64,000 nt of DNA from Aestuariivita sp. (GCF_021404545.1 NZ_JAAWWD010000063.1:40664-104663), one strand, 5' to 3'; shown: positions 30,572-40,827, numbered from the stretch's first letter. Numbers and translations: made by a program. The notes: a model not told the origin generated them from the sequence alone.

Positions 30572-32167
30572 TTACGCTTTCCAGGTTTTCTTGGATGCGT
30601 ACCAGTTCATCTGCGGGCCGTTGGGATCAGCCGACCAGTTCTGGATCTGGTTCGAGACGCCATCGACGAAATTGTTGAACATCGGCAGGATCAGACCGCC
30701 CTCGTCGCGCAGCATCCGACCCATTTTGGAATAGATCTCCTTGCGCTTGGCCTCATCCAGCTCGGCGCGCGCCGCCAGCAACATCTCGTCGAATTCAGGA
30801 ACTTTCCAGCGCGTGTCGTTCCAATCCGCGGTCGACAGATACGCGGTCGTATACATCTGGTCCTGCACCGGACGCCCGCCCCAGTATGAGCAGCAGAAAG
30901 GCTGCACGTTCCACACTTCGGACCAATAGCCGTCATTGGGCTCGCGCCGGACCTCCAGCGGGATGCCCGCCGCCTGGCAGGACTGCTGAAAGAGCGCCGC
31001 CGCATCGACCGCGCCGGGGAAGGCCCCGTCCGCCGTGCGCAGGATGATCGGAGAGCCGTCATGGCCGGACTTGGCATAATGCTCACGCGCCTTTTCAAGG
31101 CTGTGTTCACGCTGCGGGATGGTCGCGTCAAAGAGCGGATAGGCCCCGTTGATCGGAAAGTCATTGCCGACCGAGCCATAGCCCTGGAGGATCTTGTCGA
31201 CCATGTCCTGCCGGTCCAGCGCGTATTTCAGCGCCAGCCGCAACTCATTGTTGTCGAAAGGCGCTGTGTCGATATGGGCGATGAACACGTAATGCCCACG
31301 GCCTTCGGTCGCACGCACCGACAGGGTAGGGGCGCGGTCCAGCAGGGCGGCGATCTTGGGTTCGACGCGGTTGATCGAATCCACCTGGCCCGATTGCAGC
31401 GCCGCTGTCCGCGCCGTGGCGTCGTTCAGCACGATCACCTCGACCTCGTCGTAATGGGCGATCTCGTCCTGACCGCCAGCCCAGTAATTCGGATTGCGCT
31501 TGAAAGTCATGCGCACGCCCGGCTCGTCGGTCTCCAGCGTATAGGGGCCGGTGCCAATCGCGGCCGTCGGGTCGTCGAAGCCGCCATCGGGTTGAATTTT
31601 CAGATGATAATCCGTCAACAGGTACGGAAGGTCGGCGTTGCCGATGCCCAGGGTCACCTCAAAGACGTCACCGTCCACGCGCATGCTCTCGATGGATTGC
31701 ACGATGCCCAAGGCGCCCGATTGCGAATCCTCGTTGGAATGACGCTCCATCGTGCGCAGCGCGTCTTCGGCTGTCACGGTCTTGCCGTTGGAGAACTCGA
31801 TGCCATCGCGGATCTTGAACCGCCAGGTCTTGGCATCCGCCGTGCTCTCCCAGCTTTCGGCGACGAACCCTTCGATAGATCCGTCGGGTGCGACCTCGAC
31901 CAGGCTTTCGCCCCAGCAGTTGCCGCCCGCGATCGGCACATCCGAGGCCCAGCTGGCCGGATCCTGGCTGTTGGTGGATTCTCCGCCCTGTACGCCCATC
32001 CTAAAGACACCGCCCGCAACCGGGCTCATGGCGCGGGCCGCAGCGGCAAACAGCGTCGATGCCATCGCCGCACTTACCCCCAGCGCGGCGGCCTTGCCCA
32101 TAAATTCACGACGGTTCATTTTGCCGGCGGTCACACGCGCGGCGTAATGGTCGAGTTGATCTTTCAT
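30572..32167 (-). CDS. Peptide ABC transporter substrate-binding protein (Tat signal)
   Basis: MNRREFMGKAAALGVSAAMASTLFAAAARA Tat signal; SBP_bac_5 family pattern. Confidence 0.92.
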   Translation of the reverse strand: MKDQLDHYAARVTAGKMNRREFMGKAAALGVSAAMASTLFAAAARAMSPVAGGVFRMGVQGGESTNSQDPASWASDVPIAGGNCWGESLVEVAPDGSIEGFVAESWESTADAKTWRFKIRDGIEFSNGKTVTAEDALRTMERHSNEDSQSGALGIVQSIESMRVDGDVFEVTLGIGNADLPYLLTDYHLKIQPDGGFDDPTAAIGTGPYTLETDEPGVRMTFKRNPNYWAGGQDEIAHYDEVEVIVLNDATARTAALQSGQVDSINRVEPKIAALLDRAPTLSVRATEGRGHYVFIAHIDTAPFDNNELRLALKYALDRQDMVDKILQGYGSVGNDFPINGAYPLFDATIPQREHSLEKAREHYAKSGHDGSPIILRTADGAFPGAVDAAALFQQSCQAAGIPLEVRREPNDGYWSEVWNVQPFCCSYWGGRPVQDQMYTTAYLSTADWNDTRWKVPEFDEMLLAARAELDEAKRKEIYSKMGRMLRDEGGLILPMFNNFVDGVSNQIQNWSADPNGPQMNWYASKKTWKA

Positions 32168-32289
32168 GAAAATCTCCCAGTTTATTTATGATCCGCGTCT
32201 TGGATGAGCGGTTTGTTGATTGGCCGGTCAAGGTTTGCGTATTTGGCCCAAGGTCGCAAGGGCTAATGACCACCAGGTGGCTGGCATCC

Positions 32290-34263
32290 CTAGATCTGGT
32301 CCCGTTCGATCCGGTCCGTGACGCTGCGTTCATAGATGAGCGCGTCGTTCTCATAGGCGTGCAGTGTTGCACTGAGATGAAAGTGGGTGGTGTCGGACCA
32401 CATCCGACATTTGGCCTCGGTCCGCAACCGGATAGCGCCGCGTTCGATCTCGTCCGTCCAGTGGCAGTCGCCCCGCGCAGAAAGCGGATCGTCGGGGTGG
32501 ATGGTCCAGATCTCGCGCGCCACCGATCCGGTGACCAGATCGTGATCCGCATCGCGCAGCTTGCCGAAATCATCCTCAATAGAAAGGGATACCGCGCCCG
32601 TGACATGATCGGTGCTGGACCGGCGGGTATGGCGTTCCGGGCGCAACGTCTCGGCCCGCCAGGGGGCCTCTGCGTCGGGCGGCGGAAAGCTGCGCTCGCT
32701 GCCCGCGGCGGTGGGTCGGACCGGCAGGTCGATCCGCCCTTGGGTCAGGGTCAGCCGCGCGCGCGCCGGTCCAGGCCAGATCAAAGGCCAATAGGCGTTC
32801 GAGATCGCCAGCCGCAGCCGGTGCCCTTTGGGCACATGATAGGCGATGTGATCCAGCGACAGCGTGATGATCTGGGCCTCTCCCACCGGCATCGGGGTCG
32901 GATCTGCGGGATTTGCGCGGTGGGAAAGGTTCAGCACGCCATATGTGATTCGCGTCGAGGCGCCATCGGGGTGCACATGGGTCAGCCGTACGGCGATCCG
33001 GCCCTGGGGTCGGTCTGAGGTCAGCCTCAGCGTGACCCGGGGCGCACCCGCGATATCCGCTCCGGTCTCCAGCGGCGGGGTGTCGAAACACACCGATTTG
33101 CCATCGTCGGCGCGCTGATCGCCGGGCAGTTCGGGGCCCAGCCAGATCGCGCAGTATTCGCCCGCGTCCGCCCCGGTATCCTGCGGGGAGGCGATCACTG
33201 CCTCAAAGGGGGCTGCCTCGCCCAGACGGCCCTGTGACAGATGCAGCACCTCGATCGCCTCCGGTGCGGGTGTTGTGTTGATCCAGCGCCCCGGGCGCTC
33301 GGTATACCAGGTGGCGGGGCGGACCCCATCCATCAGATAGACGGAGTAATCCGGATCTGCCTCGACCCCCGTCTCGATCCCCTTGAGCCAGCGGTCCCAC
33401 CATCTCAGCGCCTCCTGCAAGAACCCGATGCGTGGCTCGGGCACGGCGAAGTGGGGGTACTTGTGGACCCAGGGGCCGATGATCCCCTTGGCGCCGGGGA
33501 TGTTCTCGACGATCTGCGGCACGGCATTCTTATAGGCATCCCCCCAGCCACCCACGGCCAGCACCTTGGCGGTGATGGCCGAGAAATCCTCGCAGACCGA
33601 TCCGTGGCGCCAATAGGCATCGCGCCGCTGGTGACGCAGCCAGAGCGCGGGCAGAAACGGTTCGGCCTCCAGCCGTTCGAGCCACATCTCGCGCCAGTCG
33701 GGGCGCAGCGCGGGATCCGGTGCGCGTGAGGAATAAGACCACATCGTGGCCCCCCAGCCGAGGTTTTCATTCAACAGGCAGCCGCCCTTGTAGTGAATGT
33801 CATCGGCAAAGCGATCCACCGTCGAGCAGAGCGTAATCACCGCCTTCAACGCCTCGGGCCGCATCGCCGCCACTTGCAAACCATTGAACCCGCCCCAGCT
33901 GATCCCCATCATGCCCACCTGGCCCGAACACCAGGGCTGCGTGGCGATCCAGCCGATCACCTCGACCGCATCGCTCAGCTCCTGGGGGCTGTATTCATCC
34001 TCCATTACTCCCTCGCTGTCGCCGTTGCCGCGAATGTCCACACGGATGCAGGCATAGCCGCGCTTGGCAAACCAGGGATGGGTCAGCGCATCGCGCGCGC
34101 AGGTCCCGTCGCGCTTGCGATAGGGCAGGTATTCCAGGATCGCGGGCACCGGATCGGCATCGGCATCCACCGGCCGCCAGACCCGGGCCGAAAGGCGGGT
34201 GCCATCGGCAAGCGTGATCCCCAGATCGGGCAGCTCTTCGATGTCGCGCAAGGTATTGATCAT
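32290..34263 (-). CDS. CocE/NonD family hydrolase (X-Pro dipeptidyl-peptidase-like)
   Basis: VDIRGNGDSEGVMEDEYSPQELSDAVEVIGWIATQPWCSGQVGMMGISWGGFNGLQVA; C-terminal jelly roll. Confidence 0.9.
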   Translation of the reverse strand: MINTLRDIEELPDLGITLADGTRLSARVWRPVDADADPVPAILEYLPYRKRDGTCARDALTHPWFAKRGYACIRVDIRGNGDSEGVMEDEYSPQELSDAVEVIGWIATQPWCSGQVGMMGISWGGFNGLQVAAMRPEALKAVITLCSTVDRFADDIHYKGGCLLNENLGWGATMWSYSSRAPDPALRPDWREMWLERLEAEPFLPALWLRHQRRDAYWRHGSVCEDFSAITAKVLAVGGWGDAYKNAVPQIVENIPGAKGIIGPWVHKYPHFAVPEPRIGFLQEALRWWDRWLKGIETGVEADPDYSVYLMDGVRPATWYTERPGRWINTTPAPEAIEVLHLSQGRLGEAAPFEAVIASPQDTGADAGEYCAIWLGPELPGDQRADDGKSVCFDTPPLETGADIAGAPRVTLRLTSDRPQGRIAVRLTHVHPDGASTRITYGVLNLSHRANPADPTPMPVGEAQIITLSLDHIAYHVPKGHRLRLAISNAYWPLIWPGPARARLTLTQGRIDLPVRPTAAGSERSFPPPDAEAPWRAETLRPERHTRRSSTDHVTGAVSLSIEDDFGKLRDADHDLVTGSVAREIWTIHPDDPLSARGDCHWTDEIERGAIRLRTEAKCRMWSDTTHFHLSATLHAYENDALIYERSVTDRIERDQI

Positions 34264-34305
34264 GCCGCGACACTCAGAGCGCGCCACCCCCCTGTCAAGC
34301 GCCCC

Positions 34306-34363
34306 TGCTTCTTCTGGCCCAAAATATTCCCGGGGGTTTGGGGGCAGAGCCCCCAGGCGCGGC
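34306..34363 (-). repeat. 3'-UTR hairpin repeat, diverged copy C
   Basis: Minus strand GGGGGC-TCT-GCCCCC then AAACCCCCGGGAATATTTTGGGCCAGAAGAAGCA, directly after the glycerate kinase stop. Confidence 0.85.
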
Positions 34364-35455
34364 TCATGCTTTCACCGCCACCAGCAGATCCATGACATTC
34401 GTGCCCGTGGGCCCGGACACCAACAGCGCCTCATGTGCCGCCAGATAGGTCCCACTATCGGCGGCGCGCAACGCATCTGCGGCGCCATCTCCCCAGGTGG
34501 CACCGTCGACACAGCCCCCCGCCGCCTCGGTCGGGCCGTCCGAGCCATCTGTGCCGCCCACCACAACAGCGATATTGTCGTGACCGGCAATCTCGCGCGC
34601 CAGCGCCAGGGCGAGGGCCTGATTGCGCCCGCCCTGACCGGGTGTGTCGGGCAGGACCACAGTGGGCTCGCCCCCCAGGATCAACACGCCCGGTGCCATC
34701 TTCCGCAGCCGCGCGCCGATCTGCAGGGCCAGCACGCGCACATCGTCGTAAAGACACTCCTGATTTGCCAGAACAGGCCGATCGCTCGCAGCCTCCGCCG
34801 CAGCCCGCGCGATCCGGTTGGAGGCCACGATGCGGCAATCATAGGCAAAACGCACGCTTTGCGGCGCCGCCCCGACGCCGGATCCGATCACGGCGATCTC
34901 GTCGCGGGGCACATCGGAAATGGCCAGCACCCGCACCTCCGTGCCCTTGAACCCCGACAAGAGCCCGCCCCCCTTGATCCGCGAGATCTCTCTGCGCCGC
35001 GCGTTCATCGCCCCGATATCCAGCCCCTGCGACAGAAGGCTCCGGTTGAGCGCGGCAAGGCTCTCCAGCGTTTCGCCCGGCACCAGATCCTCGGCCAGGG
35101 ACGACGCCCCGCCCGAAACCAGCAGTATCAGCCGCGCGGTGCGCCCAAGCTCCGTAACCGCCTGCCTCAACGCGGCCCCCGCGACAAGGCTGCGCGCGTC
35201 GGGGACGGGGTGGGCGGCTTCGATCACGCGCACATGGCCCGGCAAACCGGGGCAATGCCCGTCCTTGGTGACCACCAGACAGGGCACCGGCCCGTACCGG
35301 TCAAGCGCCGCGCGCGCCATGGTCCCCGCGGCCTTGCCGACCGCCAGGATGCAATCCGGCGCAGGCCCCTCCAGCGCGCGGGCGGTCGCGGCATAGCCGT
35401 CGACGGCCGCCACACCGGCTTGCCAGAGGCCGAGCGCCTCATCGCGCAGGGTCAT
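34364..35455 (-). CDS. Glycerate 2-kinase (DUF4147/MOFRL family)
   Basis: [59 protein letters not shown]. Confidence 0.92.
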   Translation of the reverse strand: MTLRDEALGLWQAGVAAVDGYAATARALEGPAPDCILAVGKAAGTMARAALDRYGPVPCLVVTKDGHCPGLPGHVRVIEAAHPVPDARSLVAGAALRQAVTELGRTARLILLVSGGASSLAEDLVPGETLESLAALNRSLLSQGLDIGAMNARRREISRIKGGGLLSGFKGTEVRVLAISDVPRDEIAVIGSGVGAAPQSVRFAYDCRIVASNRIARAAAEAASDRPVLANQECLYDDVRVLALQIGARLRKMAPGVLILGGEPTVVLPDTPGQGGRNQALALALAREIAGHDNIAVVVGGTDGSDGPTEAAGGCVDGATWGDGAADALRAADSGTYLAAHEALLVSGPTGTNVMDLLVAVKA

Positions 35456-35895
35456 GTGGACGTGTCCAGCCAGATCGTGACCGGCCCGTCATTGACCATA
35501 GACACGGCCATCTCGGCGCCGAATTCTCCGGTTTCGACCGTTATGCCAAGATCCGCCAGCGCGCGCGCGAAATAGGCATAGAGCCGTTCGCCCTCCGCCG
35601 GGGCGGCGGCCTGGGAAAACCCGGGCCGGTTGCCGCGCGACGTATCGGCGGCCAGTGTGAACTGGCTGACCACAAGGGCGGCCCCGTCCATATCCGCGAC
35701 AGACAGGTTCATCTTGCCCGCCGCATCGCGAAAGATGCGCAGCTTGGCGATCTTGGTGGCCAGCCGATCGGCCTCTAGCTCGCCATCGCCCTGCATGGCG
35801 CAGATCAGGATCATCAGCCCCGGACCGATCTGCCCGACGGTGGTGCCCGCCACATCGACGCGGGCCTCGGACACTCTCTGGATCAATGCGCGCAT
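35452..35895 (-). CDS. dtd: D-aminoacyl-tRNA deacylase
   Basis: [51 protein letters not shown]. Confidence 0.95.
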   Translation of the reverse strand: MRALIQRVSEARVDVAGTTVGQIGPGLMILICAMQGDGELEADRLATKIAKLRIFRDAAGKMNLSVADMDGAALVVSQFTLAADTSRGNRPGFSQAAAPAEGERLYAYFARALADLGITVETGEFGAEMAVSMVNDGPVTIWLDTST

Positions 35896-35913
35896 GTCGG
35901 TTCCTTTCTGTGG

Positions 35914-36588
35914 TCAGCCGCGCCAGTCGACGATATCGGCGACCTCTGCACGGGTGGTGCGAAACCGGTTCGCGGGAGCCTGCGTATCCGCATAACCAAA
36001 CGAGATCGCACACAGCACCAGACGATCATCGCCAATATCGAAATGGCGATGCACGAAGGGCGCATAGGACGCAATCGCCGCCTGCGGGATGGTGGCGATG
36101 CCCAGAGCCTGCGCCGCGACGGTAAAGGCGGTCACGAACCCACCGCAATCCATCGCGCCATAAGGCCCCAGTTCGGTCGGTGAGGTGATGATGGCCACAT
36201 GCGGCGCATCAAAGAGCGCAAAGTTGCGCAGCATCTGGGCGGAGCGTCCGGCGCGGTCCGACTTCTCGATGCCCACCGCATCGTAAAGTTGAAAACCACA
36301 GGTCCGGCGCCGGTCCTGATAGATGCCGGAATAGCCATCGGGAAAGGCGATGTCGGGGCTGTGGTTGGCGGTGGCGACTTCGGCCAGAAGGGCAGAGCGA
36401 AACCGCTCGGTCTCTGCCCCGCTGGTTAGGGTCACTTGCCAGGGCTGGGCGTTGCACCAGCTGGGTGCGCGGCGGGCCAGCGCCACGATCCGCTCGATAT
36501 CGGCGCGCGGCACCGGGTCGGGGCGAAAGGCGCGGCAGGAAAACCGCGCGGCAAAGACCTGCTCCATCGTGGTGTAGGCGTCGCTCAT
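35914..36588 (-). CDS. Nitroreductase family protein
   Basis: RFSCRAFRPDPVPRADIERIVALARRAPSWCNAQPWQV. Confidence 0.9.
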   Translation of the reverse strand: MSDAYTTMEQVFAARFSCRAFRPDPVPRADIERIVALARRAPSWCNAQPWQVTLTSGAETERFRSALLAEVATANHSPDIAFPDGYSGIYQDRRRTCGFQLYDAVGIEKSDRAGRSAQMLRNFALFDAPHVAIITSPTELGPYGAMDCGGFVTAFTVAAQALGIATIPQAAIASYAPFVHRHFDIGDDRLVLCAISFGYADTQAPANRFRTTRAEVADIVDWRG

Positions 36589-36732
36589 ATCCCTCTCCCT
36601 CGGGGTCGTTTTCGCGGCACAATGGCGATGGGCGCGGGCAATCGCAAGGGGCCCGTTTTGACGCGGATCAATGAGCCCGGTCCCGGCCTCGGCGATAATA
36701 TGGGCGTTCTCAAAGCAACAGGAGCATTCGAC

Positions 36733-37152
36733 ATGGTGGAGAAATCTGAAACCGGGCATTTCTGGCCTTCGCTCTACGAGCCATTTCGCACCTTTGGCAC
36801 TCGTCTGGCCGACTGGCTGAGCCCTGCGGCCGAAGCCTCCGGCGACGGGCAGGCCTATGTGATCGACATGGAGCTGCCCGGTGTCAGCGAAGCCGATATC
36901 GAGCTGATGATCGAGGATGGTGTTGTTACCATCCGTGGAGAGAAGAAGACCGAGCAGGAGAAAAAAGGGGACACCTGGTATTTCAGCGAGCGGCAATACG
37001 GCGCTTTCCGCCGGTCGTTCCGGTTGCCCGCGGATGCCGATGCCGACGGCGTCAGTGCCCGAATGAAGGATGGGGTGCTGCGCGTGAAGGTGCCGCGGAC
37101 AGCGCCGCAACCTTCTGAAAAGGCACGTAAGATCGAGATCGCCAAGGGTTAG
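36733..37152 (+). CDS. Hsp20/alpha-crystallin family small heat shock protein
   Basis: YVIDMELPGVSEADIELMIEDGVVTIRGEKK...RSFRLPADADADGVSARMKDGVLRVKVPR; AGGAG RBS. Confidence 0.92.
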   Translation: MVEKSETGHFWPSLYEPFRTFGTRLADWLSPAAEASGDGQAYVIDMELPGVSEADIELMIEDGVVTIRGEKKTEQEKKGDTWYFSERQYGAFRRSFRLPADADADGVSARMKDGVLRVKVPRTAPQPSEKARKIEIAKG

Positions 37153-37175
37153 CGGGCAGATCCAGACGGCGGCTG

Positions 37176-38282
37176 CTACTGGTTTTGGGCCACGACAAAA
37201 CCGATGGCGCCCGCCACCACCAGACCCAGCACGACGGCAATCGCGATCTTGACGACCGACCAGGGGCGTTCGCCCTGCACCCGCCCGGTGCGCCCATTGA
37301 CCACGAACCGGTATGTCTCACCCCGGTATCTGTAGGCCGCCAGCCAGACCGGCAGCAGGACATGCTTGAAGGTCACATCGCGGATATCGGTGTCGATGGC
37401 ATGAATGCGCTGGCGATCGCCACCGATGTCGAACCGCACGTCACGTTCGATCACCCGGGCCATTTTCTGGCGCGCCTCGTCATGACCTTCGGGCAGCGTG
37501 ACGGCATAGCCTTCGGCGCGAAAGCCTGCCAGAAACTCGGGCCGGTAGGGTTCGAGTGCCGGCAGATCCCACGGCTCCAGCGCGTCCGTAAAGCGCTTGG
37601 GCAGGCTGTGCGAGGCCAGCACCAGCACATCGTCGAAAAACCGCGCAACCCGGCCGGAGGCAGGGCGCCAGCGGACTTTGGGGACCCGGACCTGGGTACG
37701 TTTGCCGTCGCGCATCACGGTGCGCGTCTGATAATAGACCGTGCCCCGTTCGCCGCGGTAATCCGATGTCGTTTCGGCATCAAATGTCCAGTAGGGCACG
37801 TAGATGCCCTGCATTTTCCGCCCCTTGCGCGCATAATCCTGCAACCCGTTCGGCGCGAACCACAGCCGTCCCAGCCAGGCTTTCATCGCATCGCGCGCGG
37901 CCTCTTCGGTCAGGGCAAAGGGCAGAACACCGCGCGGTTTGATATGCCTGTGGATACCGGTATCGGTGACCACCGGTGTGGCGCAGAACGGGCATTCCTT
38001 GGCATGGATCTGTGGGTCGTATTCCACCTGTGCCGCGCAGTTGGGGCAGGACAGGACCCGGGTTTCCTCCATCTGCGTCTCGGGCAGGGCCTGTGCCTGG
38101 GCCGCGTCGAAATCCAGCTCTCGCAGGCTGGCGCCTTCCCATGGGCCCGCGCGGACTTCTTGGGAATGGCCGCAATGCGCGCAGGTCAAGGCGCCGGACT
38201 GAGGGTCGAACCGGTAGTCGGCGCCGCATTGCTCGCATGGAAAGCGGTGTTCCTGAAGGGGTGCGGTTGGCGTGTCAGTCAT
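37176..38282 (-). CDS. TFIIB-type zinc-ribbon membrane protein (YdjG-like)
   Basis: Two CxxC...CxxC ribbons (CEQCGADYRFDPQSGALTCAHCGH; CPNCAAQVEYDPQIHAKECPFC); C-terminal TM segment. Confidence 0.82.
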   Translation of the reverse strand: MTDTPTAPLQEHRFPCEQCGADYRFDPQSGALTCAHCGHSQEVRAGPWEGASLRELDFDAAQAQALPETQMEETRVLSCPNCAAQVEYDPQIHAKECPFCATPVVTDTGIHRHIKPRGVLPFALTEEAARDAMKAWLGRLWFAPNGLQDYARKGRKMQGIYVPYWTFDAETTSDYRGERGTVYYQTRTVMRDGKRTQVRVPKVRWRPASGRVARFFDDVLVLASHSLPKRFTDALEPWDLPALEPYRPEFLAGFRAEGYAVTLPEGHDEARQKMARVIERDVRFDIGGDRQRIHAIDTDIRDVTFKHVLLPVWLAAYRYRGETYRFVVNGRTGRVQGERPWSVVKIAIAVVLGLVVAGAIGFVVAQNQ

Positions 38283-38704
38283 AGCATGTCATGCAGGGGT
38301 TTGGGGGTAATGCGCCGCAACGCGCCGTCACCCAGGGCGGTATGGCGCCAAAGGTGGAACACCGCATGAAGCGACGCGGCCCCCAACGTATAGAAATAGA
38401 TCTCTCGCAGCGAGGCGGGTGCCGTCCATTGTCCCAGAAGGGCAAGCGCCGTGAGCGCGGCGACCGCGGCAAGGCCCAGATACATCGCCCAGCTCAGAAC
38501 AGGATGCGCGCTGCGCAAAAACCCGGTCAGTTTCGGTCCGGGCCCGTTCAAAAGGCCTCGCAACAGTGCCAGCCCCGTCATCATAAACGCGCTGGCCACA
38601 AAGACCCAGGCCAGCGCCGGAACCGGACCCGCGGCGACCAAAAGGATCAACAGCAGCAAGTTCAGCCAGTGCAAGGCAACTGTCAGCGACCGTCGGTCCA
38701 GCAT
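38279..38704 (-). CDS. Membrane protein, cytochrome b561-like
   Basis: VALHWLNLLLLILLVAAG, RSAHPVLSWAMY, SLHAVFHLWRHTALGDGALRRITP; 4-nt overlap with the next gene. Confidence 0.65.
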   Translation of the reverse strand: MLDRRSLTVALHWLNLLLLILLVAAGPVPALAWVFVASAFMMTGLALLRGLLNGPGPKLTGFLRSAHPVLSWAMYLGLAAVAALTALALLGQWTAPASLREIYFYTLGAASLHAVFHLWRHTALGDGALRRITPKPLHDML

Positions 38705-38710
38705 GTCCGA

Positions 38711-39832
38711 TCACACCCCCGGCGGAGGTGGCGGCGGCAACACGGTGAAAAGCTGCGCCAGTTCGGCCACATCCTCGGCCCGCAGCCAGCCGTCCTGGCC
38801 CGCAGTCCACACGAACGTGTCGCGGGTCAGTGTGCCATCGGCGGCCATCCGCCCCAGCTTGGCCTTGGAAAACGGGCCGGTGGTGGCGCCGTTCTCGGCG
38901 ATATGCCAGACATGCTCGACCGGCGGCGGGGGCGGTGCGAGGGCCGCAGGCTGCGGCGATTGCGCCACCTGGCGCGCGCCCCAGGGTCCGCCCTGCGCGG
39001 CCTGCTGGCCGATCTGCATACCCAGCCCTGCACCCAGCCCCGTCTGGATTGCCGCGGCCCCCGCGCCATCGCGGCCCAGGGCCTCGGCCGCCTGAAACTG
39101 CATGTATTCGTTGAGATTTCCGATCACCCCCATGGAGGTGCGCTTGTCCATCACCTGCTCGACCGCGGGCGGCAGCGAGATGTTTTCGACATAAAGCTCA
39201 GGAATCGCCAGCCCGTACCCAGCCAGCGTTCCAGCGATGTCTCCGGCAACAAGCTGGCCCAGCTCACGGGTGTTGGCGGCCATGTCCATCACCGGGATGC
39301 CCGCCCGCGCGATGGTGCGCGAAAACTCCTGCACGATGATGTTGCGGATCTGAAAGCTGATCTCGTCCATGGTGAACTCGCCATCGGTGCCGACGATTTC
39401 GACCAGGAATTTCGCCGGGTCCGCGACCTTGACAGTATAGGTTCCGAAGGCGCGCAGCCGCACTGGCCCAAATTCGGGATCGCGGCAGATCACCGGGTTC
39501 TTGGTGCCCCATTTGAGGTTTGAAAACCGGGTGGTATTGACGAAATAGACCTCGGATTTGAAGGGACTTTTGAAGCCGTGGTCCCAATGCTGGAGCGTGG
39601 TCATGACGGGCATGTTGTTGGTCTCAAGCATATAAAGACCGGGGGTGAAGACATCCGCCAGCTGCCCTTCATGCACGAACACCGCCGCCTGACCTTCGCG
39701 CACGGTCAGCTTGGCGCCGTACTTGATCTCGTGCCCCTCACGTTCGAACCGCCAGACCATGGTGTCGCGGGTGTCGTCGACCCAGTGGATGACGTCGATG
39801 AACTCGCCGGTGAGAAAGTCGAAAATGCCCAT
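38711..39832 (-). CDS. SPFH domain protein with C-terminal GYF_2 domain (virion core protein/YdjI-like)
   Basis: MGIFDFLTGEFIDVIHWVDDTRDTMVWRFEREGHEIKYGAKLTVREGQAAVFVHEGQLADVFTPGLYML; C-terminal VWHIAENGATTGPFSKAKLGRMAADGTLTRDTFVWTAGQDGW. Confidence 0.88.
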   Translation of the reverse strand: MGIFDFLTGEFIDVIHWVDDTRDTMVWRFEREGHEIKYGAKLTVREGQAAVFVHEGQLADVFTPGLYMLETNNMPVMTTLQHWDHGFKSPFKSEVYFVNTTRFSNLKWGTKNPVICRDPEFGPVRLRAFGTYTVKVADPAKFLVEIVGTDGEFTMDEISFQIRNIIVQEFSRTIARAGIPVMDMAANTRELGQLVAGDIAGTLAGYGLAIPELYVENISLPPAVEQVMDKRTSMGVIGNLNEYMQFQAAEALGRDGAGAAAIQTGLGAGLGMQIGQQAAQGGPWGARQVAQSPQPAALAPPPPPVEHVWHIAENGATTGPFSKAKLGRMAADGTLTRDTFVWTAGQDGWLRAEDVAELAQLFTVLPPPPPPGV

Positions 39833-39858
39833 GAATGATCTCCTTGGGGGTCAAAGGC

Positions 39859-40818
39859 TCAGAGCTGCTGGCCCATCAGCTCGCGCGCCAGGATGCGGAT
39901 CACGGGGCGGGCGGCGTCGGCGTCCATGCCCTGGTTGAGGCGCGGATCGTAGAGCATCGAAAGCAGTTGCTCGTCATGGCTGGTCAAGAGCGCGAACTCG
40001 TCATCGTCGTTAAAGATCGACGGGCGCGCATCCGGGCTGTCATTTGCCAGGCCAAGTCCCTGCGCCAGTTCCTCGTGAATACACGACAGCCGGATCAGGT
40101 CGGGATGTTCGGCCCGGATCACGGCCACGGCGCGGGTATAGTTCTGCGGGTTGTCATTGCCGGAAAACGCCACGACCAGACAATGGATCGACCGGGGCAG
40201 GGAGGTGATCACCTCCAGCGTCCGATCAGAGATGTTGGGCACCTTCTGACGCAACAGGGCAATCATCTGATCGGTGTCATCCTCGCTCATGAACAGAACG
40301 TGGAAATTGCCCTGACCGGCATAGCTGATCGGATGCCCGGTCACCCGCGCCAGACGCCGGACATAGTTCCGGACCGAAGCGCGGTCCTGGTCCCGTCTGG
40401 CGGTTGGCACGCTGTTGCCAAAGCTGATATCCATCCGGACCGGCCCGCTCCAACGTCGCAGCTTGCCCGCCGTGTCACGGGATGTGGCCGTCAGGCCGGC
40501 CCCTTGGGCGTATTCGTCGAAAAAGGCGATGCGCTCGAAATTGCGGGCCAGCACGTCGGCGGTGTAGGGTGTGTCGGGCCCACCGCCATCGGTTCTCAAG
40601 AGCCCTTGGGCCACCAGATCGGCCTGTAGCCGCCCGTAATAGCGGGTCAGTTGCTCGCTGCCCAGTGAGCGCGGCACATCGCCAGGCACCACCAAGGCGG
40701 CGGGGCGCGAGGGTGGGGTGGGCACCGGCTCCACCTGCTGGATCATGGCACAGCCCGCCAGCAGAACCCCAACCCCGGCCAGGGCGACTGCGTCGATATA
40801 TGTGCGCACCCGCGTCAT
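39859..40818 (-). CDS. DUF2927 domain lipoprotein
   Basis: Lipobox LLAGC; IRLSCIHEELAQGLGLANDSPDARPSIFNDDDEFALLTSHDEQLLSMLYD. Confidence 0.8.
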   Translation of the reverse strand: MTRVRTYIDAVALAGVGVLLAGCAMIQQVEPVPTPPSRPAALVVPGDVPRSLGSEQLTRYYGRLQADLVAQGLLRTDGGGPDTPYTADVLARNFERIAFFDEYAQGAGLTATSRDTAGKLRRWSGPVRMDISFGNSVPTARRDQDRASVRNYVRRLARVTGHPISYAGQGNFHVLFMSEDDTDQMIALLRQKVPNISDRTLEVITSLPRSIHCLVVAFSGNDNPQNYTRAVAVIRAEHPDLIRLSCIHEELAQGLGLANDSPDARPSIFNDDDEFALLTSHDEQLLSMLYDPRLNQGMDADAARPVIRILARELMGQQL

Positions 40819-40827
40819 GCCCTGTGC

